A stretch of DNA of 64,000 bases, taken from Bradyrhizobium algeriense. Its GTDB lineage: Bacteria; Pseudomonadota; Alphaproteobacteria; Rhizobiales; Xanthobacteraceae. Under the pieces are notes generated by a model that saw only the letters and a program-made list of their open reading frames with translations, did not search any database and was not told the origin of the DNA. The translations under genes and the position numbers were made by a program. Shown here one piece after another: positions 8,028 to 16,653 of the stretch. Each line of letters opens with the position of its first letter. Position 1 is the first letter of the stretch. The stretch lies in NCBI RefSeq assembly GCF_036924595.1, contig NZ_JAZHRV010000001.1:2790001-2854000 (forward strand), written 5' to 3'.

Positions 8028-8510
8028 ATGCGGCTGCTGGCTGTCGCCCTCGGAGCGGCATCGCTTGCGGCCTGCGCTCAGTCGTCGGTCGTCACCCAAA
8101 AATCCGAATTGCGCGCCAGCCGGCAGGCGTCGGTGAACGATCGAACGACATCGTCAATTGTCAGGCGCGCGGCGGCCGTGAGAAGACATACCCCGTTCGC
8201 CGCGCGCAAGGATGCAGGTGACATCAAAACCGCCGCGCATGGGGTTGCCAGCTTCTACACCGAGGGAACGAAGACGGCGAGCGGCGAAAAGTTCAACACG
8301 CTCGATATGACCGCGGCCCATCCGACGTTACCGTTCGGCACCAAGTTGCGTGTAACCAACGTCGCCAGCGGCAAGTCCGTGACGGTACGGATCAACGATC
8401 GCGGTCCCTACGTGCAGGGGCGCGTCGTCGACGTCTCCTATTCCGCGGCGGATGCGCTGGGCATGGTGGGGAAGGGCGTTGCCAAGGTCAAACTCGACGT
8501 GGTGGACTAG
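8028..8510 (+). CDS. rlpA: RlpA-like septal ring lytic transglycosylase lipoprotein
   Basis: The start is placed at the ATG at 8028 behind GGGAAGGTC. This yields a lipoprotein signal with a lipobox ending at C16 (SLAAC). A double-psi beta-barrel occupies about residues 69-158, with GVASFYTEGTKTASGEKFN (72-90) and the conserved RINDRGPYVQGRVVDVSYSAA segment (121-141, D124). RlpA enzymes cleave denuded peptidoglycan strands at the division septum. There is no SPOR domain, and at 160 residues it is a short version. The longer frame from 7860 would add about 56 non-family residues. Confidence 0.88.
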   Translation: MRLLAVALGAASLAACAQSSVVTQKSELRASRQASVNDRTTSSIVRRAAAVRRHTPFAARKDAGDIKTAAHGVASFYTEGTKTASGEKFNTLDMTAAHPTLPFGTKLRVTNVASGKSVTVRINDRGPYVQGRVVDVSYSAADALGMVGKGVAKVKLDVVD

Positions 8511-8671
8511 CCTCGAGGCGCAAATCCGTCGCCCTGGATGAATCGAAAGCGACAGATTACGCTTCGGCTTTTGCTCTTTTAGTTGCGGCGGATCTCCCGG
8601 TCAGCACGGCTAGCGGGGAACTGTTTTAGTGTCTTCGCCGCTTTTTTGAGCCGCTTCCTTCGCGCAGCCAA

Positions 8672-8878
8672 TCAGGTCGCGCGTCTGGGCCAATGCCCAC
8701 CTGGGAGCGGGTCTACCATTACAACCGCTTTCTTGGCCGCTCTGCGTTTGGGCACGTGCCCGCCCGGGAGCGGATCTATTACCTTAGCCGCTCTCCTGGT
8801 TGTTTTTCTGGTCGCTTTTTTTGCCGTCTTCTTGCTCGCTTTGCGCTTGGCAGTCTTCTTTGCTCTCTTGGTCGCCAT
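8672..8878 (-). CDS. Lys/Ala-rich histone-H1-like protein with DPLPGGH repeats
   Basis: A 68-residue protein starting at the ATG at 8878, behind a perfect AGGAGG site. The first half is a Lys/Ala/Thr/Arg array (MATKRAKKTAKRKASKKTAKK...) typical of histone H1-like or HU C-terminal tails. The second half holds two copies of V(I/M)VDPLPGGH(V/W)P(K/R)RRA. It begins 13 bp after the stop of the lipoprotein gene, so translation may be coupled. Nucleic-acid binding is inferred from charge. The function of the DPLPGGH motif is unknown. Confidence 0.75.
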   Translation of the reverse strand: MATKRAKKTAKRKASKKTAKKATRKTTRRAAKVIDPLPGGHVPKRRAAKKAVVMVDPLPGGHWPRRAT

Positions 8879-8891
8879 GATATCCTCCTGG

Positions 8892-9977
8892 TTATGGAGT
8901 TGGTACGAGTTGGAATTGTCGGCTCTTGAGTTGGTCCACGGCGTAGACCGCCATAGCCTCGGCCGGCGTGCCGCCGCCGGAGACCCGGGCGCCCAAAACA
9001 ACCGACGTTGTCGTCTCCTTGCGACCGGGACGGGCACTCCGATTGTCAACGGCGATGTTGCGCGCAGGCGAAAATATGAATGAACGCAAGCTGCTGAGAT
9101 AGGCGCTGGCGTTGGTTGGCAACGCCAGTCCCATCGTCACTTCATGAACATCCGTCCGCTTCAATTCGCCCGTAATGGCCGCGTCCGTCAGTTGAAACGC
9201 AGTACCGGTTGGCGTGAAAGTGATCTTTGGCGTGGCGGACGCGTCGAGCGTGGTCGTAAAGGTCAATTTGTCCGCCATCGTTGGCGGAAGGCTGGGTGTC
9301 GACTTCGTGCCTGCCAACCCGCCAAATATCGTCAATTCAAGATAGTCGTAGACAAGCTTGGTCACGCCTATCTGGCCCACGATAGGATAGATGTGGTTCT
9401 CCTGGACCACATGCCCGTCGCATTCACGATGACCGTCCGCCCACACGCGAACGTTCAATTGGGTCAGCAAACTGCTGAACGTGTCGGTGATCGTGAAGGT
9501 TCGGTCGTTGCTGCGTCTTCGGGTCATCGACGCGCCGAGACCTAACTTGAAAACCGAGCCTGCAGCGGTCCGTTGGAGGTTGGCCGAGCCCGCGGAAAGA
9601 TCGTTGTCCACGGTCATCGTCAAATCGAAATTGTAGGCAACGCCAATCGCGTAGAAGACCTCGATCAGATTTCGTACCTGCTCGTATTGGGGTCCCTTGA
9701 ATAGATCCGCCCGAAACTCTCTGATCTCGTTTGGGTTGGCCCTGTACTTTGCGGCCAGTTCTCGTCCCAAGGCTACACCGGGCCGGCCAGGGTAGTCGCG
9801 GCCGAGATCCTCAAGCCAATTGACGAGGTGTTCTATGACGGCGTCGCGGGTTTCACATCGGATCCGCATGACGATCTGCGGGGTCGTTACACCTGTGACA
9901 TCTTCGGGCAACGGACGGATGGTGCAACCCGCGAGAACAAGAAGCGTCGATAGCAAAAATGCAAAAAGCCTGAACAT
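8892..9977 (-). CDS. Putative outer-envelope lipoprotein, 361 aa
   Basis: A lipoprotein signal peptide (MFRLFAFLLSTLLVLAGC, C18) is followed by a mature domain without a family signature that I recognise. Visible features are a helical N-terminal part (about 35-110), a Thr/Ser-rich beta-like middle (160-300), and a C-terminal segment VLGARVSGGGTPAEAMAVYAVDQLKSRQF. The size and the alternation of T-rich strands would suit a periplasmic or surface beta-rich protein. The AAK/DPLPGGH protein gene follows directly in the same direction. Confidence 0.7.
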   Translation of the reverse strand: MFRLFAFLLSTLLVLAGCTIRPLPEDVTGVTTPQIVMRIRCETRDAVIEHLVNWLEDLGRDYPGRPGVALGRELAAKYRANPNEIREFRADLFKGPQYEQVRNLIEVFYAIGVAYNFDLTMTVDNDLSAGSANLQRTAAGSVFKLGLGASMTRRRSNDRTFTITDTFSSLLTQLNVRVWADGHRECDGHVVQENHIYPIVGQIGVTKLVYDYLELTIFGGLAGTKSTPSLPPTMADKLTFTTTLDASATPKITFTPTGTAFQLTDAAITGELKRTDVHEVTMGLALPTNASAYLSSLRSFIFSPARNIAVDNRSARPGRKETTTSVVLGARVSGGGTPAEAMAVYAVDQLKSRQFQLVPTP

Positions 9978-10273
9978 AATTTACTCCGAAATAGAACAAT
10001 AAATATAGCCGGATGATACACGTACAGCGTGCGTGCCGTGCATCTTTTCCGCAACAGTACGAAATTTTTCGAGGAGATAATGATGCGGGCAAGGATCGCC
10101 GGTCGTCACCTGCTCAGCGATGTAGGCACGTCGAAGCGACGGCAGGCACCGCGGTTGCTCGGTGCCTTGAATGTTTCGTAGCTGACTTCGCGGGGCGCAA
10201 TGGCGAAGACCGTGCTGCTCCGCGTCGGTAGGCAAGTACGCGGATGGTGCTTTCGCTCATCCGCCCCTGCGGG
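9978..10273. other. Intergenic region, nothing clear
   Basis: An AT-rich stretch at 9978-10015 is the likely promoter of the lipoprotein gene. A short REP remnant (ggatggtgctttcgctcatccgcccctgcgggctacg) lies at about 10243-10279. I see no gene. Confidence 0.45.
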
Positions 10274-11185
10274 CTACGTCCGTCGTGCGGACATCGCCTT
10301 GCCGCGTTCGGCCAGCTTCACCATCACCTGCATGGCATGATTGGTCGGCGTGGCAATGCCGAGCTCCGCGCCCTTGCGCACCACGTAGCCGTTGAGAAAG
10401 TCGATCTCGCTGGGCTTGCCGCGCGCCAGATCCTGCGCGGTGGACGACATCTGGTTCGGCATGATGGCCGGGATGTTCAGGATATGCGCGAGGAGATCGT
10501 CGCCGATCGATACGCCGCTGGCGCGCGCGACGGATACGGCTTCCTGCACCGCGCTTGTGACGACATTCCTTGTGCCCTCGACTTCCAGTATCGGGCCGTA
10601 GGAAATGCCGGCGACGGCGGAAAGCGCGTTGAAGGCGCAGTTGATGATCAGCTTGCTCCACAGCGTTTTGTCGATGTCGTCGGCGATCGTGGTGCGGACG
10701 CCGGCGGCCTCAAGCGTTTGCGCCAGCGCTTGGCTCGCGGCGGAGGGGCCGATGGCGAGGTCGCCGCCACCGTGATGCCGGACATGGCCGGGCCCGGCCA
10801 TCTCGCTGCCGACATAGACGACGACGGGAATGACGGCGTGGCCGGTGACGGTGGCAAGGCGCGGCGCATTGTCGACGCCGTTCTGCAGGCTGAGAACGGA
10901 TGTTTCCGGCCGCAAGCGTCCGGCGAGCGCGCGGCCAGCCTGCTCGGTATCGGCCGACTTCACGCAGACCAGCACGAGGTCAGGCGGGGCAAGCGCGGTT
11001 GCATCGGTCGCGGCTATGGCGGGCAGGCGGCCGTTGAAAGTCTTGGTGTCGAGCAGCAGGCCGTGGGCGTTGATGGCGTCGACATGCGGCTGCCGGCCGA
11101 TGAAGGTCACGTCATGCCCAGCCCGCAGCAGCAGTCCCCCATAATAGCATCCGACCGCTCCGGCACCGACAACTGCGATTTGCAT
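10274..11185 (-). CDS. 2-dehydropantoate 2-reductase (ApbA/PanE family)
   Basis: A 303-residue enzyme with the N-terminal Rossmann motif GAGAVG (7-12), the substrate-loop QNGVDN (101-106), and the catalytic K178 and N182 in ...DKTLWSKLIINCAFNAL. The helical C-terminal domain is complete, and the length is typical. The family reduces ketopantoate to pantoate with NADPH in coenzyme A synthesis, but paralogues act on other 2-keto acids, so the substrate is not certain. A good AGGAGAAACGC site precedes the ATG. Its tail overlaps a REP remnant. A distant relative lies at 39251. Confidence 0.85.
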   Translation of the reverse strand: MQIAVVGAGAVGCYYGGLLLRAGHDVTFIGRQPHVDAINAHGLLLDTKTFNGRLPAIAATDATALAPPDLVLVCVKSADTEQAGRALAGRLRPETSVLSLQNGVDNAPRLATVTGHAVIPVVVYVGSEMAGPGHVRHHGGGDLAIGPSAASQALAQTLEAAGVRTTIADDIDKTLWSKLIINCAFNALSAVAGISYGPILEVEGTRNVVTSAVQEAVSVARASGVSIGDDLLAHILNIPAIMPNQMSSTAQDLARGKPSEIDFLNGYVVRKGAELGIATPTNHAMQVMVKLAERGKAMSARRT

Positions 11186-11342
11186 GCGTTTCTCCTGTTC
11201 GGCAGGCCCTGCTGCTAACTGGTTGGGCTCTCACCATTAGTTGAGTGCGGGGAACTGCATTGTTGCAATGCAATATCGTTATATCGCAGCGCAACAAAAG
11301 CCGTGTACGCTGCAGCCTCGAATCCTACCCCGGAGAATTGAA

Positions 11343-11618
11343 GTGCAGAAGACTTACCTATCCATCGCAGCCGCCGCCCTGATCTCGATTGCGGGCGCCA
11401 CTGCCGGCTTTGCGGCGGAGTTGCCGGCCTATGAAACGAAAGGCTTGCCGATATCGGCGGTCCAGGTTCGCGTGCTGGGAGCCGCTGACGTCAGGGAACA
11501 GTCGCCGGCGCTGACCTCCACAGCCACCGCGCACCAGCTGAGCGTCCTGACACCGCGGACGACACGGACGGCCGAGACGGCGGCGCCAGCTCCAACCACC
11601 GGTCGCGCCATTCGCTGA
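11343..11618 (+). CDS. Small secreted protein, AELPxYE family (copy 1)
   Basis: The GTG at 11343 sits behind CCGGAGAATTGAA, the same start context as the paralogue at 15823 (AGGAGAATTGAC-GTG). The 91-residue product has a signal peptide (cleavage near GFAAE) and a mature part AELPAYETKGLPISAVQVRVLGA...QLSVLTPR...AIR. The paralogue shares this framework residue by residue. Both are short, lack cysteines, and are probably periplasmic. The function is unknown. A rho-independent terminator follows. Confidence 0.75.
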   Translation: MQKTYLSIAAAALISIAGATAGFAAELPAYETKGLPISAVQVRVLGAADVREQSPALTSTATAHQLSVLTPRTTRTAETAAPAPTTGRAIR

Positions 11619-11665
11619 CCACGGTCGCGCCTTTCGCTGACCGGCCTCTCCATCGCCACTTGCGC

Positions 11666-11696
11666 AAAAAGCCCGCGATTTTGTCGCGGGCTTTTT
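11666..11696 (+). terminator. Rho-independent terminator
   Basis: The stem aaaaagcccgcga...tcgcgggcttttt lies 48 bp after the stop of the AELPxYE gene. It has A and T runs on both sides, so it could act in both directions. Confidence 0.85.
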
Positions 11697-11775
11697 GTCG
11701 TGATGGCTCATCCGGGCTACGCACGGGACGGCTTAGCGGGTGTTCGCGCGGCCTTCTTTCAGGTAGCATTGTCGG

Positions 11776-13176
11776 ATGAGCGAAACCGGGACGTTGTTTG
11801 CGGCGCTGCGTCAGTCGTCCGACGAAGCCGTTGTCGACATGCTTGAGCGTATGGTCCGGGATGCCCCGGATCATGCCTTGAACAAGATGAACGCGCTTGA
11901 TCTCGCAGGCACGGCGGGCATCGACGAAGATCGGGTCATCGCCGCCCTCCTGAATGCGGTGGGGCTCGGCATGTTCGAGATGACTTGGAACGTGATGTGC
12001 CCGAGCTGCGCCGGGGTGCTTTCCGCCAACAAGAGCCTGAAGACCCTGGATCGGGCGCATTATCATTGCGCTTTCTGCGCCGCGGGCTATGAGACGACGC
12101 TCGATAATCTGGTCGAGGTGACCTTCACGGTAAGCCCGCGCGTGCGCAAGATCGCGGCCCATAATCCCGACGAATTGTCCGCAGCCGAATATTATCGCCA
12201 GATCTTCTGGAGTTCGGCGATCGATCTTCCGGACGATCTGGAGAAGCTGCTGGACGAGGTCACGCTCGAAATCGTCGACTTGCCGGCGGGCGAAAGGGCC
12301 ATCCTTTCCTTGCAGGTGCCGCAGGGCACGTTGATCATGTTCGATCCCGTGACGCATGCGGCCCAATTCCTGGAGGTCAGCGGCGAAGAAACCAGCGAGC
12401 GCCAGAACCTGTCGGTGATCTTCAACAGGGTCCAAGTCCCGGTCGATACCGTGACCTTGCGCCCCGGGCCGCTGCGCCTCGCCCTGGACAACCGCACCGA
12501 CGGTCGTGCATTGCCGGCTGTATGGGTGGCGAATCCGGCGCTGGATGACCTTTTGAAGCGGCGCAAGTCCGTTCTCACGGCAACGCGTCTCCTCACCAAT
12601 CAGACTTTTCGCGATATCTACCGGACCGACACGCTCGCCATCGGCCAGCGCCTCAAGATCCTCAGCCTGACTTTTCTGTTCAGCGATCTCAAGGACTCCA
12701 CCGAGCTCTATGAGCGCGTCGGTGATCTCACAGCCTTCGATCTCGTCAACGAGCATTTCAGGCTGCTGCAGGAGATTATCGCGTCCGAAAGGGGGGCGAT
12801 CGTGAAGACCATCGGCGATGCCGTGATGGCGACCTTCGAGACGCCCGACCGCGCCATTGCCGCGGCGATCCGCATGCGCGAGGCAATGAGCGATCTTGGC
12901 GCCGAGCGCCAGCACCAGAGCCTGCGGCTGAAGATGGGCATCCATGAAGGCTCGTGCCTCGCGGTCACGCTCAACGGCCAGCAGGATTATTTTGGCCAGA
13001 CGGTAAATATCGCCTCGCGCGTCCAGGGCCTTGCGGCCTCACGCTCGATCGTGGTGACGGAATCGGTGGTCGCGCATGCGCGCGCCCTGCTCGAGACCAG
13101 CGGGCTGAAGCCCACGCCGAGACGCGTGGCGTTGAGCGGCATTGCCGACAAGGTGTCGGTCTACGAGATTTCCTGA
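11776..13176 (+). CDS. Class III adenylate/guanylate cyclase with N-terminal zinc-ribbon-like domain
   Basis: 466 residues. The C-terminal catalytic domain (about 295-466) has FLFSDLKDST with metal-binding D304, KTIGDAVMATF with K344 and the second metal-binding D348, and YFGQTVNIASR with N411 and R415, so the active site looks intact. The N-terminal 290 residues contain paired cysteines CPSC (75-78) and CAFC (98-101), a likely zinc ribbon, matching the DUF5939-type region found ahead of some bacterial cyclases. No membrane helix is visible. It probably makes cAMP in response to a soluble signal. No RBS is obvious before the ATG at 11776. Confidence 0.88.
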   Translation: MSETGTLFAALRQSSDEAVVDMLERMVRDAPDHALNKMNALDLAGTAGIDEDRVIAALLNAVGLGMFEMTWNVMCPSCAGVLSANKSLKTLDRAHYHCAFCAAGYETTLDNLVEVTFTVSPRVRKIAAHNPDELSAAEYYRQIFWSSAIDLPDDLEKLLDEVTLEIVDLPAGERAILSLQVPQGTLIMFDPVTHAAQFLEVSGEETSERQNLSVIFNRVQVPVDTVTLRPGPLRLALDNRTDGRALPAVWVANPALDDLLKRRKSVLTATRLLTNQTFRDIYRTDTLAIGQRLKILSLTFLFSDLKDSTELYERVGDLTAFDLVNEHFRLLQEIIASERGAIVKTIGDAVMATFETPDRAIAAAIRMREAMSDLGAERQHQSLRLKMGIHEGSCLAVTLNGQQDYFGQTVNIASRVQGLAASRSIVVTESVVAHARALLETSGLKPTPRRVALSGIADKVSVYEIS

Positions 13177-13186
13177 GCGAAAGCGG

Positions 13187-14251
13187 CTACTGGCTGCCCA
13201 GGATGTCCGACAGGGCCGACAACAGCCGGTCGATTTGCCCGTCGGTGCCCACACTTATCCGCAAATGGTCGGAGATGCGAGGCGCGGAAAAATGGCGGAC
13301 GATCACCGCGCGTTGGCGCAGCGCGGCGGCCAGCGCCGCGCCCTCGTGCGCCGGATGACGCGCGAAGACGAAGTTGGCGGAGGACGGCAGCACGTCGAAG
13401 CCAAGCCCGACCAGACCGCGGTTCAGCCGCTCGCGGCCTTCGATCACGCGCGCGCGGCTCTGTTGAAAATAGGCTTCGTCCTCCAAAGAGGCGATGGCGC
13501 CGGCCTGGGCGGGCCGGCCAAGGGGATAGGAGTTGAAGCTGTCCTTCACCCGGGTGAGCCCCTCAATCAGTTCAGCGTTGCCGATCGCATAGCCAACCCG
13601 CAAGCCGGCGAGGGCCCGGGACTTGGACATGGTTTGAACGACCAGAAGATTCGGGTGGGAGGCGACCAGCGGTATCGCGGTCTCGGCGCCGAAATCGACA
13701 TAGGCCTCGTCGATCACAACGGGAGCATCAGGATGTTGCTCCAGCAGGGCAGCAATCTCGGCCCGCGACAGCGCAATTCCTGTCGGCGCATTCGGATTGG
13801 GCAGGATGAGTGCGCCGGCCGGCCGGCGATAGTCGGAACTGCGGATCTGCATGGCCTGATCGAGCGGGACGGTTTCGTAGGCGATGCCGAACAGGCGGCA
13901 ATAGACCGGGTAGAAACTGTAGGTGATATCAGGAAAGAGCAACGGCGCATCATGCTTCAGCAGCGCGGCGAAGGCGTGGGCCAGCACCTCGTCCGAGCCG
14001 TTGCCGACGAACACTTGTTCTGGTCGTACCTGGTGGTAGGTGGCCAAGGCTGCGCGCAGCGCTGACGCCTGTGGGTCCGGATACAGACGCAGCGTATCAG
14101 CCGCCTCGCCGCGGATTGCGTCCAACGCGCGTGGGGAAGGACCAAGCGGACTCTCATTGGTGTTGAGCTTGACCAGTTCCGCCATGCGGGGCTGTTCGCC
14201 CGGTACATAGGGTTTTAGGTCGTGCGTCAGGCGGCTCCAGAAACGGCTCAT
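13187..14251 (-). CDS. hisC: Histidinol-phosphate aminotransferase family (HisC-like)
   Basis: A 354-residue fold-type I PLP enzyme. The start is set at 14251 behind GCAGGAAGAGA. It shows the family's [12 protein letters not shown] (29-40), NPNAPTG (152-158), DEAYVDF (181-187) and the Schiff-base lysine K210 in [14 protein letters not shown], plus the C-terminal arginine region HLRISVG. HisC converts imidazole-acetol phosphate and glutamate to histidinol phosphate. Paralogues act on aromatic keto acids, so its role could be either. It lies 41 bp downstream of the pyridoxal kinase gene, a sensible pairing for a PLP enzyme. Confidence 0.88.
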   Translation of the reverse strand: MSRFWSRLTHDLKPYVPGEQPRMAELVKLNTNESPLGPSPRALDAIRGEAADTLRLYPDPQASALRAALATYHQVRPEQVFVGNGSDEVLAHAFAALLKHDAPLLFPDITYSFYPVYCRLFGIAYETVPLDQAMQIRSSDYRRPAGALILPNPNAPTGIALSRAEIAALLEQHPDAPVVIDEAYVDFGAETAIPLVASHPNLLVVQTMSKSRALAGLRVGYAIGNAELIEGLTRVKDSFNSYPLGRPAQAGAIASLEDEAYFQQSRARVIEGRERLNRGLVGLGFDVLPSSANFVFARHPAHEGAALAAALRQRAVIVRHFSAPRISDHLRISVGTDGQIDRLLSALSDILGSQ

Positions 14252-14292
14252 TTTTCTCTTCCTGCGAGTGGGGCGGTAATCCGCCGCCTTGG

Positions 14293-15141
14293 CTACTTGC
14301 TGATCGCGATACATTCGAATTTGCGTTGCGGCCGGGCGAACAGCTCTGCGCTCTCGACGATGCGCATCTCCTCGCTGCCGCTGGCCGCGGTGCGTTCCAG
14401 CACGGCGAAGATGGCAGACGCAGCGTGGCTCAGCGCATCCGGCGTGTCGGCGCCGCGCAGACGCGCGGCGACCAAGAGCGCGGCGAACAGATCGCCGGTG
14501 CCGTTCGGGCTGATCGGCAGTTTTGGCGTGCGGACGCGAAAGGCTTTTCCGCGCTCGACAGCCAAGGTCTCGATCTCGCCTTTAGGCGTATCGGCAAGCT
14601 CGGCGCTGGTGATGACGACCGTTCCGCGCGCCATGAATGCGCGCGCCGCGTTGAGCACCTGATCGATCGAAGCTGTCTTCGCTCCGCAGAGCCATTCGAA
14701 CTCGAAATGATTGGGCGTGATGATATCGGCCAACGGGCACAGCAGGTCGCGCACCAGCGGCGGGATGTCGGCGTGGACGAACAGGCCGCGGTCGCGATCC
14801 CCCAGCACGGGGTCGCAGCAATAGAGCAGCGTGGGATTTTTGGCCTTGGCGCGCGCGACAAAATCCGCGATCACGGCGGCGTTGTCGGCCGAGCCGAGAT
14901 AGCCCGACAGGATCATCGTGGCGGTGTCGACCGCGCCGCGCTCCTCGATCCCGCGCAGGAGATCGGCAACGAGCTCTCTATCGAGCACCCGGCCCCGAAT
15001 GGTCGGATAGCCCGGCCGGTTGCTCAACAGCGTGGTCGGCACGGCTATGACGTCGATCCCATGCATCTGCATCGGAAAGACCGCGGCGCTGTTGCCGACA
15101 TGGCCATAGGCAACCTGCGACTGAATCGAAATCACGTTCAT
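14293..15141 (-). CDS. pdxY: Pyridoxal kinase PdxY
   Basis: A 282-residue ribokinase-fold enzyme of normal length. It opens with [20 protein letters not shown], has the PdxY/PdxK substrate motif SNRPGY (40-45), the CDPVLGD region, and the anion-hole and catalytic motif NGTGD with D217. It phosphorylates pyridoxal to PLP in the salvage pathway. The ATG at 15141 opens a two-gene unit with the hisC-like gene. No strong ribosome site is visible. Confidence 0.9.
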   Translation of the reverse strand: MNVISIQSQVAYGHVGNSAAVFPMQMHGIDVIAVPTTLLSNRPGYPTIRGRVLDRELVADLLRGIEERGAVDTATMILSGYLGSADNAAVIADFVARAKAKNPTLLYCCDPVLGDRDRGLFVHADIPPLVRDLLCPLADIITPNHFEFEWLCGAKTASIDQVLNAARAFMARGTVVITSAELADTPKGEIETLAVERGKAFRVRTPKLPISPNGTGDLFAALLVAARLRGADTPDALSHAASAIFAVLERTAASGSEEMRIVESAELFARPQRKFECIAISK

Positions 15142-15252
15142 GACATTGGTCTGGGGATTATCTGATTGGCCGGGGGCGGGAACCCTCCGAGGTTAACACA
15201 TTGGTTATTTGTTTGCGGGCATTTTCACAACCTCATTAAACAGGGAGGCACC

Positions 15253-15522
15253 ATGTCTGACGTCACCATTCCCGGCGGCCGGATTCGTTCTTTCGTCGAG
15301 CGGATCGAGAACATCGACAGCGAATTGCAGGAGCTGAACGAGCAGAAGAAGGAAGTGTTTTCAGAGGCCAAGGGCGAAGGGTTCGATGTAAAGATTCTAA
15401 GGGAGATCATCAAGCTGCGAAAGCAGGACCAGGACGAGCGCGACGAGCGCGAAAGCCTGCTCGATCTCTACATGCGGGCGATGGAAACCGCGCCGCCGGA
15501 GAAGACCGCCAAGGCGGCGTGA
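15253..15522 (+). CDS. gapR: GapR family nucleoid-associated protein (DUF2312)
   Basis: 89 residues starting at the ATG at 15253 behind GGGAGGCACC. The sequence, with GRIRSFVERIENIDSELQEL, NEQKKEVFSEAKGEGFDVKILR and KQDQDERDERESLLDLYM, matches GapR/DUF2312 in length and pattern. In Caulobacter GapR encircles overtwisted DNA ahead of replication and transcription and stimulates topoisomerases; that role is known from the family. An Ala-rich tail (ETAPPEKTAKAA) ends the protein. It is followed by a REP pair. Confidence 0.92.
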   Translation: MSDVTIPGGRIRSFVERIENIDSELQELNEQKKEVFSEAKGEGFDVKILREIIKLRKQDQDERDERESLLDLYMRAMETAPPEKTAKAA

Positions 15523-15537
15523 GCGAGACGAGGAAAG

Positions 15538-15612
15538 TAGGGTGGGTTAGCGTCAGCGCAACCCACCGACTCGCCGCGAGCGGCGGCGGATTACGCTATC
15601 GCTAATCCGCCC
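15538..15612. repeat. REP-like pair, second family (gtagggtgggttagcg)
   Basis: Inverted copies gtagggtgggttagcg...cgcaacccacc and ggcggattacgct...gctaatccgccct form two hairpins. A second copy with the same arrangement is at 28751-28824. The rest of the 300-bp gap to 15822 shows only the promoter region of the next gene. Confidence 0.75.
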
Positions 15613-15822
15613 TGTGTCCTGCACAGCGCCTCAAGCGCGCCGACTTCGATCCGCGGGCCGCGGAGCATGCAAAAATTCCAGCGAACCTTCGCGGCTGGTC
15701 GTGCGACCAACGCATGGTTTCCGCGTTCTGTATCACCTGATTATTCATTGCAACCGTGAACCATTGCAACGCACCAAACGACTACCAGGTCCGTATTTCA
15801 AAGCTATTCCAGGAGAATTGAC

Positions 15823-16089
15823 GTGAAGCAGATTTCCCTAACCGCTGCCGTTGCTGTGCTCGTGATGACGGCTGCTGGCGCCGCTGTCGCTGCCGAGTTG
15901 CCGACCTATGAAAAGGCGAGCTTTCCGGTCTCGCCCGTACAGCTTCAGGTCATGGGCGCTGAGAGCGTCCAGGAAGCGGCGCCGGTCACCACGTCGGCCA
16001 CGACCGTTCAACTGACCGTTCTGACGCCGCGGCACAGGATCACGACCGCACAAGGCTCGAGCGAAACCGTCGGTTATGCCATTCGCTAA
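15823..16089 (+). CDS. Small secreted protein, AELPxYE family (copy 2)
   Basis: The GTG at 15823 lies behind CCAGGAGAATTGAC. The 88-residue product has a signal peptide (cleavage near AVAAE) and the mature framework AELPTYEKASFPVSPVQLQVMGAESVQEAAP...VQLTVLTPR...AIR. It aligns throughout with the product of 11343-11618. Both genes use GTG, the same ribosome-site context and the same C-terminal AIR. The function is unknown; it is likely periplasmic. Confidence 0.75.
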   Translation: MKQISLTAAVAVLVMTAAGAAVAAELPTYEKASFPVSPVQLQVMGAESVQEAAPVTTSATTVQLTVLTPRHRITTAQGSSETVGYAIR

Positions 16090-16145
16090 GGGCGCGGCGC
16101 AGCTTCGTCGCAAGTTCTCCGCGTTATCCCCGCGCGGAAGCACGA

Positions 16146-16244
16146 AGCAAACGCGTTGTTAAGAATTGGCCCGCGCTGATTTGTGCGATTCCGATTCGTT
16201 CCCTGCGAACAAATTGGAGTCGGATGGAGAACAAAAGTGTGGTG
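16146..16244. repeat. 99-bp dispersed repeat (copy 1)
   Basis: This stretch matches 18168-18266 at about 90 of 99 positions with no gaps. It begins agcaaacgcgttgttaagaa and ends gtggtg. Its centre can fold into a hairpin (ccgattcgttc...gaacaaattggagtcgg) in which several differences between the copies are wobble-compatible. Both copies also contain an open frame reading ARADLxDSDSFxxNKxESDxEQxCG, so a coding role is not excluded. Confidence 0.75.
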
Positions 16245-16328
16245 CTGCGTGTTTCTCTGCCGACGCCGTCGCTATCTCTTCCATCCGTACCCCGCGTCAT
16301 AGCGGCGGGCTACATGCTGCAGGCAGGC

Positions 16329-16502
16329 TCACCGAAACAGCGCAACGTAGATCACGTAGAGCCAGCCCAGAATACCGTGGATGATCGCCCAGAGGATCGA
16401 GTGGTTGTTGGTATAGGAGATCGCGATAGCGAGCGCCGAGCCAAAACCCACGCCGTATTTCGCGCCCTCGACCCGAACCCCGTAATATCGATTTCCGTTC
16501 AT
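16329..16502 (-). CDS. Small membrane protein, 57 aa
   Basis: An ATG at 16502 behind GGAAAGGATCGCC opens a 57-codon frame: MNGNRYYGVRVEGAKYGVGF, then a hydrophobic GSALAIAISYTNNHSILWAI and a second hydrophobic IIHGILGWLYVIYVALF. This gives two short membrane segments joined by TNNHS. The good ribosome site, the tidy membrane profile and the lack of a competing gene support it. It runs divergently from the broken EamA gene. The function is unknown. Confidence 0.7.
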   Translation of the reverse strand: MNGNRYYGVRVEGAKYGVGFGSALAIAISYTNNHSILWAIIHGILGWLYVIYVALFR

Positions 16503-16653
16503 GGCGATCCTTTCCGTGAGTAGGATGAGCTAGTGTAACCCTCCGGCACGCCGCGCGCGAACAGCGAATGCGCAGCACTGATACGCCGATGCGCTCGTCA
16601 GCCCTGCATGGACGTGGGTTGAACTGCCGTTCGGCCCAAGTTAAGCGTCCGCG

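Noticed and set aside
8583..9083. Plus-strand frame opposite the histone-like gene
   Set aside because: It is a Leu/Phe/Ala-rich shadow of the Lys/Ala codons; the minus strand has the perfect ribosome site and the repeats.
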